Positions 24,493 to 33,625 of a stretch of DNA of 64,000 nucleotides are shown one piece after another. Numbering within the stretch: position 1 is the stretch's first letter; each line of letters starts with the position of its first letter. Below the pieces are notes generated by a model. That model saw nothing but the letters and a program-made list of their open reading frames with translations, did no database searches and was not told the DNA's origin. This DNA comes from an uncultured Porphyromonas sp. (GTDB lineage: Bacteria; Bacteroidota; Bacteroidia; Bacteroidales; Porphyromonadaceae), in NCBI RefSeq assembly GCF_938023125.1, contig NZ_CALHDW010000007.1, forward strand, positions 62,001 through 126,000, written 5' to 3'. The position numbers and the translations under genes were made by a program.

Positions 24493-25562
24493 TGTTGGTG
24501 TGAGGTATTATTTTGAGAAATTTCTTGGAGTTTTTGTTGCGCATTCCACCCTTGCGCCTCGATGGGAGCAAGTGAGCCGTCTGCAGTAATGAGGTGGCAA
24601 CCCTCATCGGCTTCTGTTGTATGCCCAATTATATGTACCCCGGGGATAGCTCGTATCTGGTCGGCATACGAAAGGGGAATGGTGAATAGGAGTTCGTAAT
24701 CTTCCCCTCCATTGAGAGCCACGGCAATGGGGGAGAGATGGAGATCTTCGGCCGCAGCAAATGTTTCGTGATCTATGGGGATTCGCTCTTCGTAGAGTCT
24801 GATGCCCACTTGACTGGCCTGAGCGAGGTGTAGAAGTTCGCTAGAGAGCCCGTCTGAGATATCCAACATGGCCGTGGGTTGTATGCCGTGTGAGAGAAGA
24901 GTGGAGATCACATCACCTCGGGCCTCGGGCTTTAGTTGGCGTTCTATGAGGTATTCTCTACCATCGAAGTCGGGTGTAAAGTAGGGGGTTGGATCCGTTT
25001 CAAACACACGCTTTTCGCGCTCTAAGAGCATTAATCCCATATAGGCAGCCCCTAGGTTCCCCGATACACAAATAAGGTCCGTAGGCTTGGCTCCACTACG
25101 ATATACAACTGCTTCTTTGGGAGCATAGCCGAGAGCCGTGATACTGATAACAAGCCCATTTAGCGAGGCGCTTGTATCACCACCCACAACATCCACACCA
25201 AAGCGAGAGGCCGCAAGATAAATCCCTTCGTAGAGTTCGTCGAGCTGTTCGATAGAGAATTTAGAGGAGATGCCAATGGAGACGGTTATCTGAGCGGGCT
25301 TGGCATTCATGGCGAATACGTCAGATAGATTGACCATAACGGACTTATAGCCTAGGTGCTTGAGGGGCACGTAGGTTAGGTCGAAATGCACTCCCTCTAG
25401 AAGTAAATCGGTTGTTACCACTTGCACTTGCCCCTCAGGTGCCCAGAGCACAGCGGCATCATCGCCCACCCCTTTGAGGGTAGAAGATTGGGTTGTATGA
25501 TGTTGGTTGGTTAGTCTATCGATCAGGGCAAACTCGCCCAATTCAGCAATAGGAGTTGGCAT
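24489..25562 (-). CDS. thiL: Thiamine-monophosphate kinase
   Basis: This enzyme phosphorylates thiamine monophosphate to the cofactor thiamine diphosphate. At 357 residues it has the AIR-synthase-like architecture: GEFALIDRL at the start, GVGDDAAVL, TTDLLLEGVHFDL, the dimer motif NLSDVFAMNA, and GGDTSASLNGLVISITALG. DISDGLSSELLH and NGGEDYELLFT follow. It lies between lpxK and mlaE; no other thiamine gene is in the window. Confidence 0.95.
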   Translation of the reverse strand: MPTPIAELGEFALIDRLTNQHHTTQSSTLKGVGDDAAVLWAPEGQVQVVTTDLLLEGVHFDLTYVPLKHLGYKSVMVNLSDVFAMNAKPAQITVSIGISSKFSIEQLDELYEGIYLAASRFGVDVVGGDTSASLNGLVISITALGYAPKEAVVYRSGAKPTDLICVSGNLGAAYMGLMLLEREKRVFETDPTPYFTPDFDGREYLIERQLKPEARGDVISTLLSHGIQPTAMLDISDGLSSELLHLAQASQVGIRLYEERIPIDHETFAAAEDLHLSPIAVALNGGEDYELLFTIPLSYADQIRAIPGVHIIGHTTEADEGCHLITADGSLAPIEAQGWNAQQKLQEISQNNTSHQQ

Positions 25563-25594
25563 ATATGTGAGATGTAGTAAACGTTGGAAGTGAT

Positions 25595-26671
25595 TTATCT
25601 GGGATAATACTTTTGTAGTGTGGTGCGCAGTAGCGTTTGCAGATGCTCCTCACTATGTCCCAAAAATAGAGGTCGGATGGGAAGATAGTAAATGCGCTGC
25701 CGGAGAAGTGGTGAGAGGTTGCGCTCCTTCCCTTCTAGGCGCATGGCATCTTTCTCTGTCATGACAATAAAATCGCTAGAAGAGTGCAACCACGTTTCCA
25801 TCTGTGCGATCTCTCGAAGCGAAAAGTCGTGGTGATCTGCATAGGTGTGCGTCTCAACCTGAGGGAATCTGCGAGACAACTCCTGAAAGAAAAGCTCAGG
25901 TTGCCCAATACCTGCGATGGCGATAACACGTGCTGTATGGGTTTCTTGGATCAATTGGGGTGTTGCCTCCTCTGGGAATAGAGGGGACAACTGACCGTAT
26001 TGAATCGTTGAAAAATAGATTGTTTGATTAGAGTAAAGTGATAGGTTCCGCTCCATAATGCGCTGATCCATGGGAGACATATCCTTAGGGCATCGCGTTA
26101 CCACCACGGCATCTGCACGAAGTCTCCCCTTTATAGGTTCGCGAAGTCTCCCTGCCGGTAGTAGCCTATCACTCATAAATGGATGCTGACAATCAGTGAG
26201 CAATAGACTTAGAGAAGCTTTTGTCGCTCTGTGTTGGAAACCATCATCTAGAAGGATAATTTGTGGGCGTTCCTCCTCAGGAAGAGTCATAATGTACTCA
26301 ATGGCTCGATTCCTATTCCCCTCCACAACCATCGTAATATGAGGGTATTTGCGGAGTATTTGCCTCGGCTCATCTCCAATCTCACGTGCTGTGGATGCTG
26401 CTGTTGCGTGTATCAAGCCTTTGGTGGCACGTTTGTATCCTCGGCTTACAACGGCTATTCGGTAGTCGGTTTGGAGCGTTTCTATTAGGTACTCTACTAG
26501 AGGTGTTTTGCCCGTTCCCCCAACAGCCAAATTCCCTACACAGATAATAGGGATAGGGAAGCTCCTACCGGATAGTATATTCCGGTCGTAGAGCCAATTG
26601 CGCAACCTCACTCCTACACCATAGAGTGCAGCAGCCGGGGTGAGCCAGGGGGATGTGCCAAGGGGTTTCAT
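25595..26671 (-). CDS. lpxK: Tetraacyldisaccharide 4'-kinase
   Basis: This enzyme phosphorylates the lipid A disaccharide at the 4' position. At 358 residues it begins with an N-terminal membrane-associating helix, then the P-loop GNLAVGGTGKTP (46-57), a Walker B-like ILLDDGFQHR, and FVIAIAGIG-type segments. The lipid A substrate is made by LpxB, encoded at 13.5-14.7 kb. It is the first gene of a group that continues with thiL, mlaE and mlaF, all envelope-linked except thiL. Confidence 0.95.
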   Translation of the reverse strand: MKPLGTSPWLTPAAALYGVGVRLRNWLYDRNILSGRSFPIPIICVGNLAVGGTGKTPLVEYLIETLQTDYRIAVVSRGYKRATKGLIHATAASTAREIGDEPRQILRKYPHITMVVEGNRNRAIEYIMTLPEEERPQIILLDDGFQHRATKASLSLLLTDCQHPFMSDRLLPAGRLREPIKGRLRADAVVVTRCPKDMSPMDQRIMERNLSLYSNQTIYFSTIQYGQLSPLFPEEATPQLIQETHTARVIAIAGIGQPELFFQELSRRFPQVETHTYADHHDFSLREIAQMETWLHSSSDFIVMTEKDAMRLEGKERNLSPLLRQRIYYLPIRPLFLGHSEEHLQTLLRTTLQKYYPR

Positions 26672-26698
26672 TCTATACGTCTTGCATCACCTCATAGG

Positions 26699-26763
26699 CA
26701 AGAGGAGAAGAGACCACCGCTAGATGGGGTAAGACCTCTTAGGGGTCTCTTGCTCCTCTTTTG
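26699..26763 (-). terminator. Long hairpin between sppA and lpxK
   Basis: AAGAGGAGAAGAGACC on one side pairs with GGTCTCTTGCTCCTCTT on the other, giving two stacked 8-bp stems with a one-base bulge. On the minus strand it follows the sppA stop by about 20 bp. The tail is only weakly T rich (CTTGCCTAT). Confidence 0.65.
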
Positions 26764-26781
26764 TGCGATTAATCTGCTTTA

Positions 26782-28533
26782 TTAAAACTGAATGTCGTAC
26801 AGCAAACGAGCTTGTACGCCCGTAGTACTGCGCATGATTCGAGCTTTTTTGAGAGCCTCGATTTCTTCTTCGGTAAGTATGTTGTTCACAACCTTATCGG
26901 AGCTTTCTGACAAGTAGCTATCCATGATGTTTGAGAACTTGTCTTGACGACTAGATTCATACCAAACCGAAGGATTTTCTATGTTTGCCAACTCTGCAGC
27001 CTTGGCAATGGCCTCGTCTAGTCCGCCGAGTTCGTCTACAAGGTGACGAGCCAATGCTTGCTTTCCGGTCCATACACGGCCTTGTGCCACAAGATCAACT
27101 TGAGACTTTTCTAGCTTACGTCCCTCTGCAACACGAGAGAGGAACGTGTCGTAGCCTCGCTCGATATGGGCTTGCATCAAAGCACGCTCTTCGTCGGTCA
27201 TTGGGCGGAACATATTGCCAAAGTCGGCATATTTTGCGGTTTTTACACCATCCTCGGTAACAGAGAACTTTTGAGCCGTCCCCGCAAAGTTGGGGAACAA
27301 TCCAAAGATCCCGATAGAACCCGTTATGGTTGAGGGTTCGGCAAAGATGTAGTTAGAAGCACATGAGATGTAGTAACCACCGGATGCCGCATAGTCTCCC
27401 ATAGAAACAACAATAGGCTTCTTGCTCTTGGTGTAGCGCACGGCATCCCAAATTTGATCAGAGACGTAGCTGCTACCTCCCGGAGAGTTTACGCGGAGAA
27501 CTACGGCATCAATATCGTCATCGTCTGCAACGTCTAGTAGGCGATCTACAAGAGCTTCGGTAATGGTACCAAACTCAACGCCTGATGTAATCTCACCTTC
27601 GGCATATAGCACCTTTACCGTGCCATCTCCCGAATTGTCGTAGCGACGCTCGCTGTTGTATACTTGATTGAGGGTTACAAAGTGATCCTCATCTATTCCG
27701 TACTCATCCTCAAACATCTTGATAACCTCACGCTCGTAGCAGAGTTTATCAACGAGTTTTGTATCCACAAGTTCTTGCTGAGAGAGGAACATGGGAGCAC
27801 GATCTACAAGTCTAGAGAGTGAGTCTAGGGCGATATTTCGCTCTTGAGAGATCCCTTGGAGCATGTTATTCCAAAGTTCGGAAGTAAATGAGGTGATCTG
27901 AGCTCGGTTGGGTTCGCTTAGTTTATCAAGAAGGAATGGCTCTACAGCTCCCTTGTAAGTACCCACCTTGAATACCTGCATGGTTACACCAAACTTCTCC
28001 AATGCATTCTTGTAAAACACATTAGAAACATACATACCATCAAGCTCTACAGCTCCCTGGGGATTGAGATAAATCTCATTGGCAACAGAGGCAAGGTAGT
28101 ATCCTTTTTGGCTGTATTGATCTGCATAGGAAACAATGAACTTGCCAGACTCCTTGAACTCTTTGAGAGCACGACGCAACTCGTCAATTGATGCCAAACC
28201 GGCTTCCGGCATAGCACTTGTGAGGTAGATCCCCTCGATGCGTGGGTTCTCTGCGGCATATCGTATACTGCGGATAGCTTCGGTAAGTGTGAGACTCCTT
28301 TCTCGGTTTGATCCTAAGAAATTATCGAAAGGAGAGTCCGTTTCAATCTCTTTGATTGAGGATAAATCTACTACCAAGAGAGATTCTTTAGGGATACTTG
28401 TACTCTTGTTTGTCTGGTTTGCCACTACGGCAATGAAGCCCATCATGCAAAAAGCTGCAATGCAAGAGAGTATCACCGATGCCACGATAAAGCCAAGTAT
28501 CGAGGCTAAGAACATCTTCAAAAAATCTTTCAT
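26782..28533 (-). CDS. sppA: Signal peptide peptidase SppA (long form)
   Basis: This S49 family protease digests leftover signal peptides at the inner membrane. At 583 residues it is the two-domain 67-kDa form. An N-terminal membrane helix (residues 8-36) is followed by the first S49 half, with catalytic-lysine region VFKVGTYKGAVEPF. The second half holds the nucleophile segment MGDYAASGGYYISC and the substrate-groove VLRVNSPGGS. It appears to be monocistronic, with its own promoter. Confidence 0.95.
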   Translation of the reverse strand: MKDFLKMFLASILGFIVASVILSCIAAFCMMGFIAVVANQTNKSTSIPKESLLVVDLSSIKEIETDSPFDNFLGSNRERSLTLTEAIRSIRYAAENPRIEGIYLTSAMPEAGLASIDELRRALKEFKESGKFIVSYADQYSQKGYYLASVANEIYLNPQGAVELDGMYVSNVFYKNALEKFGVTMQVFKVGTYKGAVEPFLLDKLSEPNRAQITSFTSELWNNMLQGISQERNIALDSLSRLVDRAPMFLSQQELVDTKLVDKLCYEREVIKMFEDEYGIDEDHFVTLNQVYNSERRYDNSGDGTVKVLYAEGEITSGVEFGTITEALVDRLLDVADDDDIDAVVLRVNSPGGSSYVSDQIWDAVRYTKSKKPIVVSMGDYAASGGYYISCASNYIFAEPSTITGSIGIFGLFPNFAGTAQKFSVTEDGVKTAKYADFGNMFRPMTDEERALMQAHIERGYDTFLSRVAEGRKLEKSQVDLVAQGRVWTGKQALARHLVDELGGLDEAIAKAAELANIENPSVWYESSRQDKFSNIMDSYLSESSDKVVNNILTEEEIEALKKARIMRSTTGVQARLLYDIQF

Positions 28534-28607
28534 TTTCGTTAGTTTGTCGTTTGTTTGCTACTTGTCGTTAGTCTTTCTCTCAAATGTTTGGGGAGCGTTA
28601 CCCCCTG

Positions 28608-28615
28608 CGAAAATA
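28608..28615 (-). promoter_or_regulatory. Possible -7 box of sppA; otherwise empty gap
   Basis: CGAAAATA reads TATTTTCG on the minus strand (one mismatch to TAnnTTTG), 75 bp before the sppA ATG. The remainder of the 334-bp gap 28534-28867 holds only a 7-bp inverted repeat CACACAT/ATGTGTG (28657-28693). No gene, RNA or clear rpsO terminator was recognised. Confidence 0.4.
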
Positions 28616-28867
28616 CGGGTGACCCAGAGCAACCTTCGGGAGATTAGTCAAGTACACACACATTTCCTATTACAAATATATGTATTATGTGTGAGTTAAG
28701 GGATTAGTGCCGGTAAATATCAATGATCTAATATAAATGACCTCTCCCTTCCATGCTACGCACAAGGCGAAGACGAAGAAGAGAGAGGCGATGATCCACT
28801 CTTATAGAAGAGACTCTGGGGAAGGCCCTAAGAGCAACCCTTCGAGAGGAGCAGAAGTGAATATCAA

Positions 28868-29137
28868 TTAGCGACGGATACCCAATTCTGCAATGAGTTT
28901 ACGATAGCGCTCGATGTCTTTCTTTGCTACATAGTCGAGCAAGCGACGACGCTTACCAACGAGCATCTTAAGGGCGCGAGCCGTTGCAAAGTCTTTGCGA
29001 TTGCTCTTGAGGTGCTCTGTAAGGTGGGCAATACGGTAGGTGAAAAGAGCAACTTGGCTCTCTACGCTACCTGTGTCAGTAGCAGATTGACCATGTTTTT
29101 CGAAGATTTCTTTCTTCTTTGCTGAGTCTAGATACAT
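28868..29137 (-). CDS. rpsO: 30S ribosomal protein S15
   Basis: This small-subunit protein binds the central domain of 16S rRNA. It is 89 residues, the normal length. The sequence is diagnostic: TGSVESQVALFTYRIAHLTE, LKSNRKDFATARALKMLVGK, RRRLLDYVAKKD. It has its own promoter and a leader of about 80 nt, where S15 autoregulation is common in bacteria. It is not followed by pnp here. Confidence 0.98.
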   Translation of the reverse strand: MYLDSAKKKEIFEKHGQSATDTGSVESQVALFTYRIAHLTEHLKSNRKDFATARALKMLVGKRRRLLDYVAKKDIERYRKLIAELGIRR

Positions 29138-29224
29138 TTCGTCTTATCAATTAACGAGTTAAACTTAGGGTACTACACCCGCTTCGACTAGGCTTTGCTG
29201 TGCTCAGCGGTTGCAGACTGGCTG

Positions 29225-29232
29225 CAAAGATA
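29225..29232 (-). promoter_or_regulatory. -7 box of rpsO
   Basis: CAAAGATA reads TATCTTTG on the minus strand, a perfect match, 88 bp before the rpsO start codon. The leader between contains short complementary segments (CCGC/GCGG), but no definite fold was assigned. Confidence 0.75.
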
Positions 29233-29269
29233 ATACATTTTAGGCAATCCCCATGCACAAGTCTTCTGC

Positions 29270-31135
29270 CTATTGGGCAGAGTAAAGTTTCATGCTGCAC
29301 TCTTTGCAATCAAATGCAAGTCGGATACGCTCCTTGCCGTGTACAAGGTAGAGTGGCTCCTTATAGGGCATCTCTCGCTTGCTGCGGGTACAATAGCCCA
29401 AGTGGCGGCGAATGCAATGCCGGCAGGTCATAAGGGGAGCGTCTTTTGTGGGGGTGACTTCGTACGCTGGCACTATCTGTTGAGCTCCCCAGCTCTGGTA
29501 GGCTTTTTTTGCAGCACAATTGGCAACATTGTAATCAAAGCCAATCATGTTACCGGTACCTACGGATTGTGGGATCCTTGTGTAAGAGGGACGATAGATC
29601 GGGTGAGCAGAATAGTGCAATCGGAGAGCTCTATCAAGAGCCTCTACACCCAATCTCTTTAGCGAACTTGCAACGGATAGGGGTACAAAAAATCCCTTAG
29701 TGTCAATTTCGATCGTGGTAGAGAAAAATCCGCTCCCCCCTAATTTGGCAAGAGCGTCTCGCAGGCGATCCTCCCCGTTTTGCATGGCTTTTTCCATCTT
29801 GTGGGGGAATGTGACGCGAGTTGTTACCTTAGATTGAGGGCTGTCAACCTCCAAGTCGAGCACAAATCCCCACGGAAGGACTCCCAATTTGAGCCTCACG
29901 GGCAATAATCGTTCTGAGCTATCGGGGCGATTGATTACGCGCTCAAATTGAGTAGAATAATTGCGGTAGATCCTTGTGCCCGTCTTAAGATTCCAGGGGT
30001 TGTCCACTACGATTTTCCCTTTTTCTTGCAGGTGGTTGATGCGCGTCCCTTCCATCGAACCCGCAGGTGTATAGAAGGCGATTCCATCCCCATTGGCAAG
30101 GTCACAACTGCGATCGAGCCATAGGCTATTCCCTTCTATCTTGGAGATAACCCCGATAAACTCTCCCTCACTCTTTGGGCTTTCCGGGCGTATTAAGACC
30201 TCATTAAAGTCCCCTTTCTTGAGTTGGTAGGTAGTGGCTCCTCTCGAAAAGCTCTTGAAAGGATCGGGGGTGAAAGATAGGGAAACTCGTCCCATCGAAG
30301 ACCTTGAATATCGCTCAGGTTGAGCCGCAACAATGTCTTCTAAGAGTTGGTGATAATAGGCGGTGACATTGCGTACATAAGAGGCATTTTTGAGCCGGCC
30401 CTCAATCTTGAAACTAACTGCACCTGTGTCTACCAGTTGGGAGAGAATAGATGACCTATTCAGGTCTTTGAGGGAAAGAAGGTGGCTGCCTTCTACAATC
30501 TTGCGCCCCGTAGCATCCTCTAATGTGTAGGGTAATCGGCAATACTGTGCGCAGGCTCCTCGATTGGCACTTCTGCCGGCAAATGCTTGGGAGAGATAGC
30601 AATGACCGCTATAACTGACACAGAGGGCGCCATGGATAAAGGTCTCTAGACGAAGGTCAGGAACTGCTTGATGTAGCGTAGCCGTCTCCTCTATAGTAAG
30701 CTCACGAGCGAGAACGGCCTGCTCAAAACCTAAGGCGGACAGGCGTTGTAATTGAGCTACTGAGGCATTATGGCATTGCGTGCTGGCATGCAGAGCAATA
30801 GGGGGTAGATCAAGCGTGAGGAGCCCCATGTCTTGCACTATAAGAGCATCAACACCTATAAGGTAGAGACGACGAATGAGAGCCTCAGCCTCTGAGAGCT
30901 CGTTATCGTATAGGATGGTATTGAAAGCGACATAGACCTTTGCCCCATAGCGGTGTGCTACGGAGACAAGGTGCTGTATGTCTGATAAAGAGACATTGGC
31001 CGCCGCCCGTGCCCCAAACTTAGGAGCACCCACATATATGGCATCTGCCCCCGAGGAGAGAGCAGCCAAGCCACACTCTAGATTCCCGGCAGGGGCAAGT
31101 AACTCAAGTGGAATAGGGGTAGGGGGGGATGCCAA
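29270..31135 (-). CDS. U32 family peptidase / RlhA-like protein
   Basis: This 621-residue U32 family protein has LELLAPAGNLECGLAAL and GADAIYVGAPKFGARA. It also has the cysteine-containing signature FIHGALCVSYSGHCYLSQ, then GACAQYCRLPY. It ends with a C-terminal cysteine cluster (TCRHCIRRHLGYC, and DCKECSM near the end). Family members include collagenase-like proteases and RlhA, which hydroxylates C2501 of 23S rRNA; the full cysteine set and length resemble the RlhA type. The only possible start after the upstream stop codon is TTG at 31135. It follows upp by 12 bp. Confidence 0.88.
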   Translation of the reverse strand: MASPPTPIPLELLAPAGNLECGLAALSSGADAIYVGAPKFGARAAANVSLSDIQHLVSVAHRYGAKVYVAFNTILYDNELSEAEALIRRLYLIGVDALIVQDMGLLTLDLPPIALHASTQCHNASVAQLQRLSALGFEQAVLARELTIEETATLHQAVPDLRLETFIHGALCVSYSGHCYLSQAFAGRSANRGACAQYCRLPYTLEDATGRKIVEGSHLLSLKDLNRSSILSQLVDTGAVSFKIEGRLKNASYVRNVTAYYHQLLEDIVAAQPERYSRSSMGRVSLSFTPDPFKSFSRGATTYQLKKGDFNEVLIRPESPKSEGEFIGVISKIEGNSLWLDRSCDLANGDGIAFYTPAGSMEGTRINHLQEKGKIVVDNPWNLKTGTRIYRNYSTQFERVINRPDSSERLLPVRLKLGVLPWGFVLDLEVDSPQSKVTTRVTFPHKMEKAMQNGEDRLRDALAKLGGSGFFSTTIEIDTKGFFVPLSVASSLKRLGVEALDRALRLHYSAHPIYRPSYTRIPQSVGTGNMIGFDYNVANCAAKKAYQSWGAQQIVPAYEVTPTKDAPLMTCRHCIRRHLGYCTRSKREMPYKEPLYLVHGKERIRLAFDCKECSMKLYSAQ

Positions 31136-31147
31136 AGAGAGGAATGA

Positions 31148-31807
31148 TTAGAGCTTCTCTCCGTAAGCAAGATCTCCGGCGTCTCCCAAGCCCGGTACGA
31201 TGTAGGAGTGATCGTTAAGCTCAGGGTCTATGGATGCTACCCAAATAGTTGCATCAGTATCCGGATCAATGGCATTTCTTAGATAGTCTACGGCTTGCTG
31301 ACTAGCGATTACCGATACAAAGTGTACTTGGCGGGGCTTGCCATGAGAGAGCAACGCACGATAGGCAAGTTCCATACTTCCGCCGGTAGCAAGCATGGGA
31401 TCGGTGAGAATGAGTACCTTGTTTGTGAGATCGGGGCAAGCGATGTACTCTACAAAAATGTCGAATTTGAGTTTGTCTTTGTATTTACGATAGGCTGATA
31501 CAAAGGCATTTTCTGCATGGTCGAAGTAATTCAAGAAGCCGGCATGGAAAGGTAGTCCGGCTCGTAAGATAGTACCGATAACCACAGGATCTTGCAGACG
31601 ATAATTGTGTGCGATGGCAAGCGGTGTCTGTACTTCCTCTTTTGCATAGTTGAGATGCTGGCTTACTTCGTAGGCAAGGAGCTCACCTATGCGCTCTATG
31701 TTGCGACGAAAACGCATGGAGTCTTTTTGTACATTCACATCTCGGAGCTCAGCCATATAGTCACTCATCAACGACGGGCGATCGGAGAAATTGATTACTT
31801 CTATCAT
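31148..31807 (-). CDS. upp: Uracil phosphoribosyltransferase
   Basis: This enzyme converts uracil and PRPP to UMP in pyrimidine salvage. At 219 residues it has the PRPP-binding loop ILTDPMLATGGSM and the uracil-site stretch near the end (NDHSYIVPGLGDAGDLAYG). The segment TILRAGLPFHAGFLNYFDHA is also typical. It has its own promoter and is followed by the U32 gene. cdd and pyrE elsewhere in the window complete much of the local pyrimidine metabolism. Confidence 0.96.
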   Translation of the reverse strand: MIEVINFSDRPSLMSDYMAELRDVNVQKDSMRFRRNIERIGELLAYEVSQHLNYAKEEVQTPLAIAHNYRLQDPVVIGTILRAGLPFHAGFLNYFDHAENAFVSAYRKYKDKLKFDIFVEYIACPDLTNKVLILTDPMLATGGSMELAYRALLSHGKPRQVHFVSVIASQQAVDYLRNAIDPDTDATIWVASIDPELNDHSYIVPGLGDAGDLAYGEKL

Positions 31808-31847
31808 ACTATTTTATCTACTAATTCATTGCAGTATATCTAACGGG

Positions 31848-31855
31848 CAAAAGTA
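31848..31855 (-). promoter_or_regulatory. -7 box of upp
   Basis: CAAAAGTA reads TACTTTTG on the minus strand, a perfect TAnnTTTG match, 41 bp before the upp ATG. It lies in the narrow divergent gap before porT. Confidence 0.7.
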
Positions 31856-31873
31856 CAATAAAAAGCCAAGCTA

Positions 31874-32647
31874 GTGCGTTATCTCAGCGTGGTAGTACAT
31901 AAGTTAGTCGCACAATACACCTCTTCTCTATGGAGATGGTTCCTGCTAACCCTTCTGTTCTTAGGGGGGAGTGTAGCCGTTGCATGGGGGCAAAAGCAAG
32001 TAGTTCAGCGTCGCCCTTATGCGGATTATCGTGTGTTTCATCTTGGTTTCCATGTAGGGATGCACACGCAAGACCTCGCAATTCTAAACTCGGGAGTGGT
32101 CCCAACTTCGGTAAGTGGCACTCCCGGCAGCCCTCTGTATGGAGAGGTTATGGACTACACCCCGGGCTTCTCGGTAGGCTTGATTGCCGACTATACAATC
32201 AAATTAAATTGGGAGCTTCGCTTTGTGCCTACGCTACATTTATCGGAGAGATCTATCTCTTTTTCTGATGGCGAAAATCAGATCGAACGATTCTCTTCAC
32301 GCTCCAATTTGATTGAATTCCCTCTATTGCTCAAGTACTCTTCTCAGCGGATGAACAATATCCGTCCCTATATGCTTGCCGGAGGTTATGCTGCGTTGCA
32401 GATCGGGCAAAAGCGAGGCGATGTCATTCATTTCAAACCGCTAGAATATGGTCTTAAGGTGGGGATCGGATGTGATATCTATCTCCCCTTCTTCAAACTT
32501 TGTCCCGAGTTGTCTCTATCCTATGGCTTAGGAGATGCGATACAGCACGAGCGACCCGATATAGTGGATGATGCTCGATACCAGTTTACTCAAGCCTTGA
32601 GGAGTGCGACTCCACGTATGATCCTACTTACTTTTCACTTTGAGTAG
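31874..32647 (+). CDS. porT: Type IX secretion system protein PorT
   Basis: This 257-residue outer-membrane beta-barrel protein is needed for type IX secretion of gingipain-like proteins in Porphyromonas. A signal sequence (about WRWFLLTLLFLGGSVAVAWG) precedes the barrel. Family signs are VFHLGFHVGMHTQDL, LRFVPTLHLSER, IEFPLLLKYSSQRMNN, and DIYLPFFKLCPELSLSYGL, with a final strand ILLTFHFE. No ATG precedes the signal peptide: the start is GTG, either 31874 or 31889. The 3' end overlaps that of the convergent queG by 20 bp. No other T9SS gene is in the window. Confidence 0.82.
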   Translation: MRYLSVVVHKLVAQYTSSLWRWFLLTLLFLGGSVAVAWGQKQVVQRRPYADYRVFHLGFHVGMHTQDLAILNSGVVPTSVSGTPGSPLYGEVMDYTPGFSVGLIADYTIKLNWELRFVPTLHLSERSISFSDGENQIERFSSRSNLIEFPLLLKYSSQRMNNIRPYMLAGGYAALQIGQKRGDVIHFKPLEYGLKVGIGCDIYLPFFKLCPELSLSYGLGDAIQHERPDIVDDARYQFTQALRSATPRMILLTFHFE

Positions 32648-33593
32648 TGGCTTCTGTCTCCTCGGAGGTAAGTAGCGAATTGATATTGCGGCGGAGTCCA
32701 TCAAACCCGACACGTTGGACGGCAGAGTGTTCAAAAAGTTGTTCAAACGTCTCGTTATCCAGATTTTTCCAGTCCTCACTTGTCATTTCCAATAGGTCGG
32801 GAGCAGGTTTCAATAGCCCCTCTTGATGCGGATAAGCAAAGCGATTGTGAGGGCATACCAATTGGCAGGCATCGCAGCCATATATACGCTCTCCGAGTTG
32901 CGCTATTACTTTGGGTTCGAGGCTTCCGTGGTGCTCAATAGTTTGGTAGCTAAGGCAACGAGTTGGAGAGAGGCGACCATCTTTGCTAATTGCCTGGGCA
33001 GGACAGTGCTCTACACAGCGCATACAGCGACCACAGGGAGATCCTTCGCTGGGAGTATCTGCCGGTAGTTCTAGTGTGGTTACAATCTCTCCCAAAAAGC
33101 AGAACGAACCGAAATGGGGTACTATGAGGAGCCCATTACGCCCCACTTTCCCGACCCCGGATTGTACCGCCCAGTAGCGTTCCATCAGAGGAGCCGAGTC
33201 CACAAAAACACGCGAAGAAAAGGGCGTTTCTATTCGCTCTTGTAAATACTTGAGTAGAGTAAACAGCTTGTCTTTTACTACCCGATGGTAGTCTTTTCCG
33301 TAGGCGTAGTAGGCAATTTGAGGGGCATCAATGCGTTGTGTTTTTTCAGGAAAGTAATTGAAGGCCCCTACAATGATGCTCTTGGCTCCCGACACCAATT
33401 TGTCGGGATCGAATCGTACTTCTAGGTTGCGTTCGAGATACCCCATGTCCCCAACACCTTGCTCTTGCAGGCTGGATATATAGCTATCTCGTACCTCTTC
33501 GGGGACGGGGTGTGACCTCGCAATCCCTAAAGCAACAAAGCCAAGGCTTTTTGCCAAGGCTTTTACTTCTTCAACGACGTTTGGGGGCACCAC
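32628..33593 (-). CDS. queG: Epoxyqueuosine reductase QueG
   Basis: This cobalamin- and iron-sulfur-dependent enzyme performs the last step of queuosine synthesis in tRNA. At 321 residues it shows the two ferredoxin-like cluster motifs CGRCMRCVEHCP and CDACQLVCPHN, plus the cobalamin-binding domain (DYHRVVKDKL, FVDSAPLMERYWA, GKNGLL-like GRNGLLIVP). A GTG start at 33593 is the only reasonable one after the upstream stop. It follows the HU/SPOR gene by 32 bp. Confidence 0.95.
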   Translation of the reverse strand: MVPPNVVEEVKALAKSLGFVALGIARSHPVPEEVRDSYISSLQEQGVGDMGYLERNLEVRFDPDKLVSGAKSIIVGAFNYFPEKTQRIDAPQIAYYAYGKDYHRVVKDKLFTLLKYLQERIETPFSSRVFVDSAPLMERYWAVQSGVGKVGRNGLLIVPHFGSFCFLGEIVTTLELPADTPSEGSPCGRCMRCVEHCPAQAISKDGRLSPTRCLSYQTIEHHGSLEPKVIAQLGERIYGCDACQLVCPHNRFAYPHQEGLLKPAPDLLEMTSEDWKNLDNETFEQLFEHSAVQRVGFDGLRRNINSLLTSEETEATTQSEK

Positions 33594-33625
33594 GCCTCTT
33601 GGGGAGATAAGTAAGTGAGTAGAGA

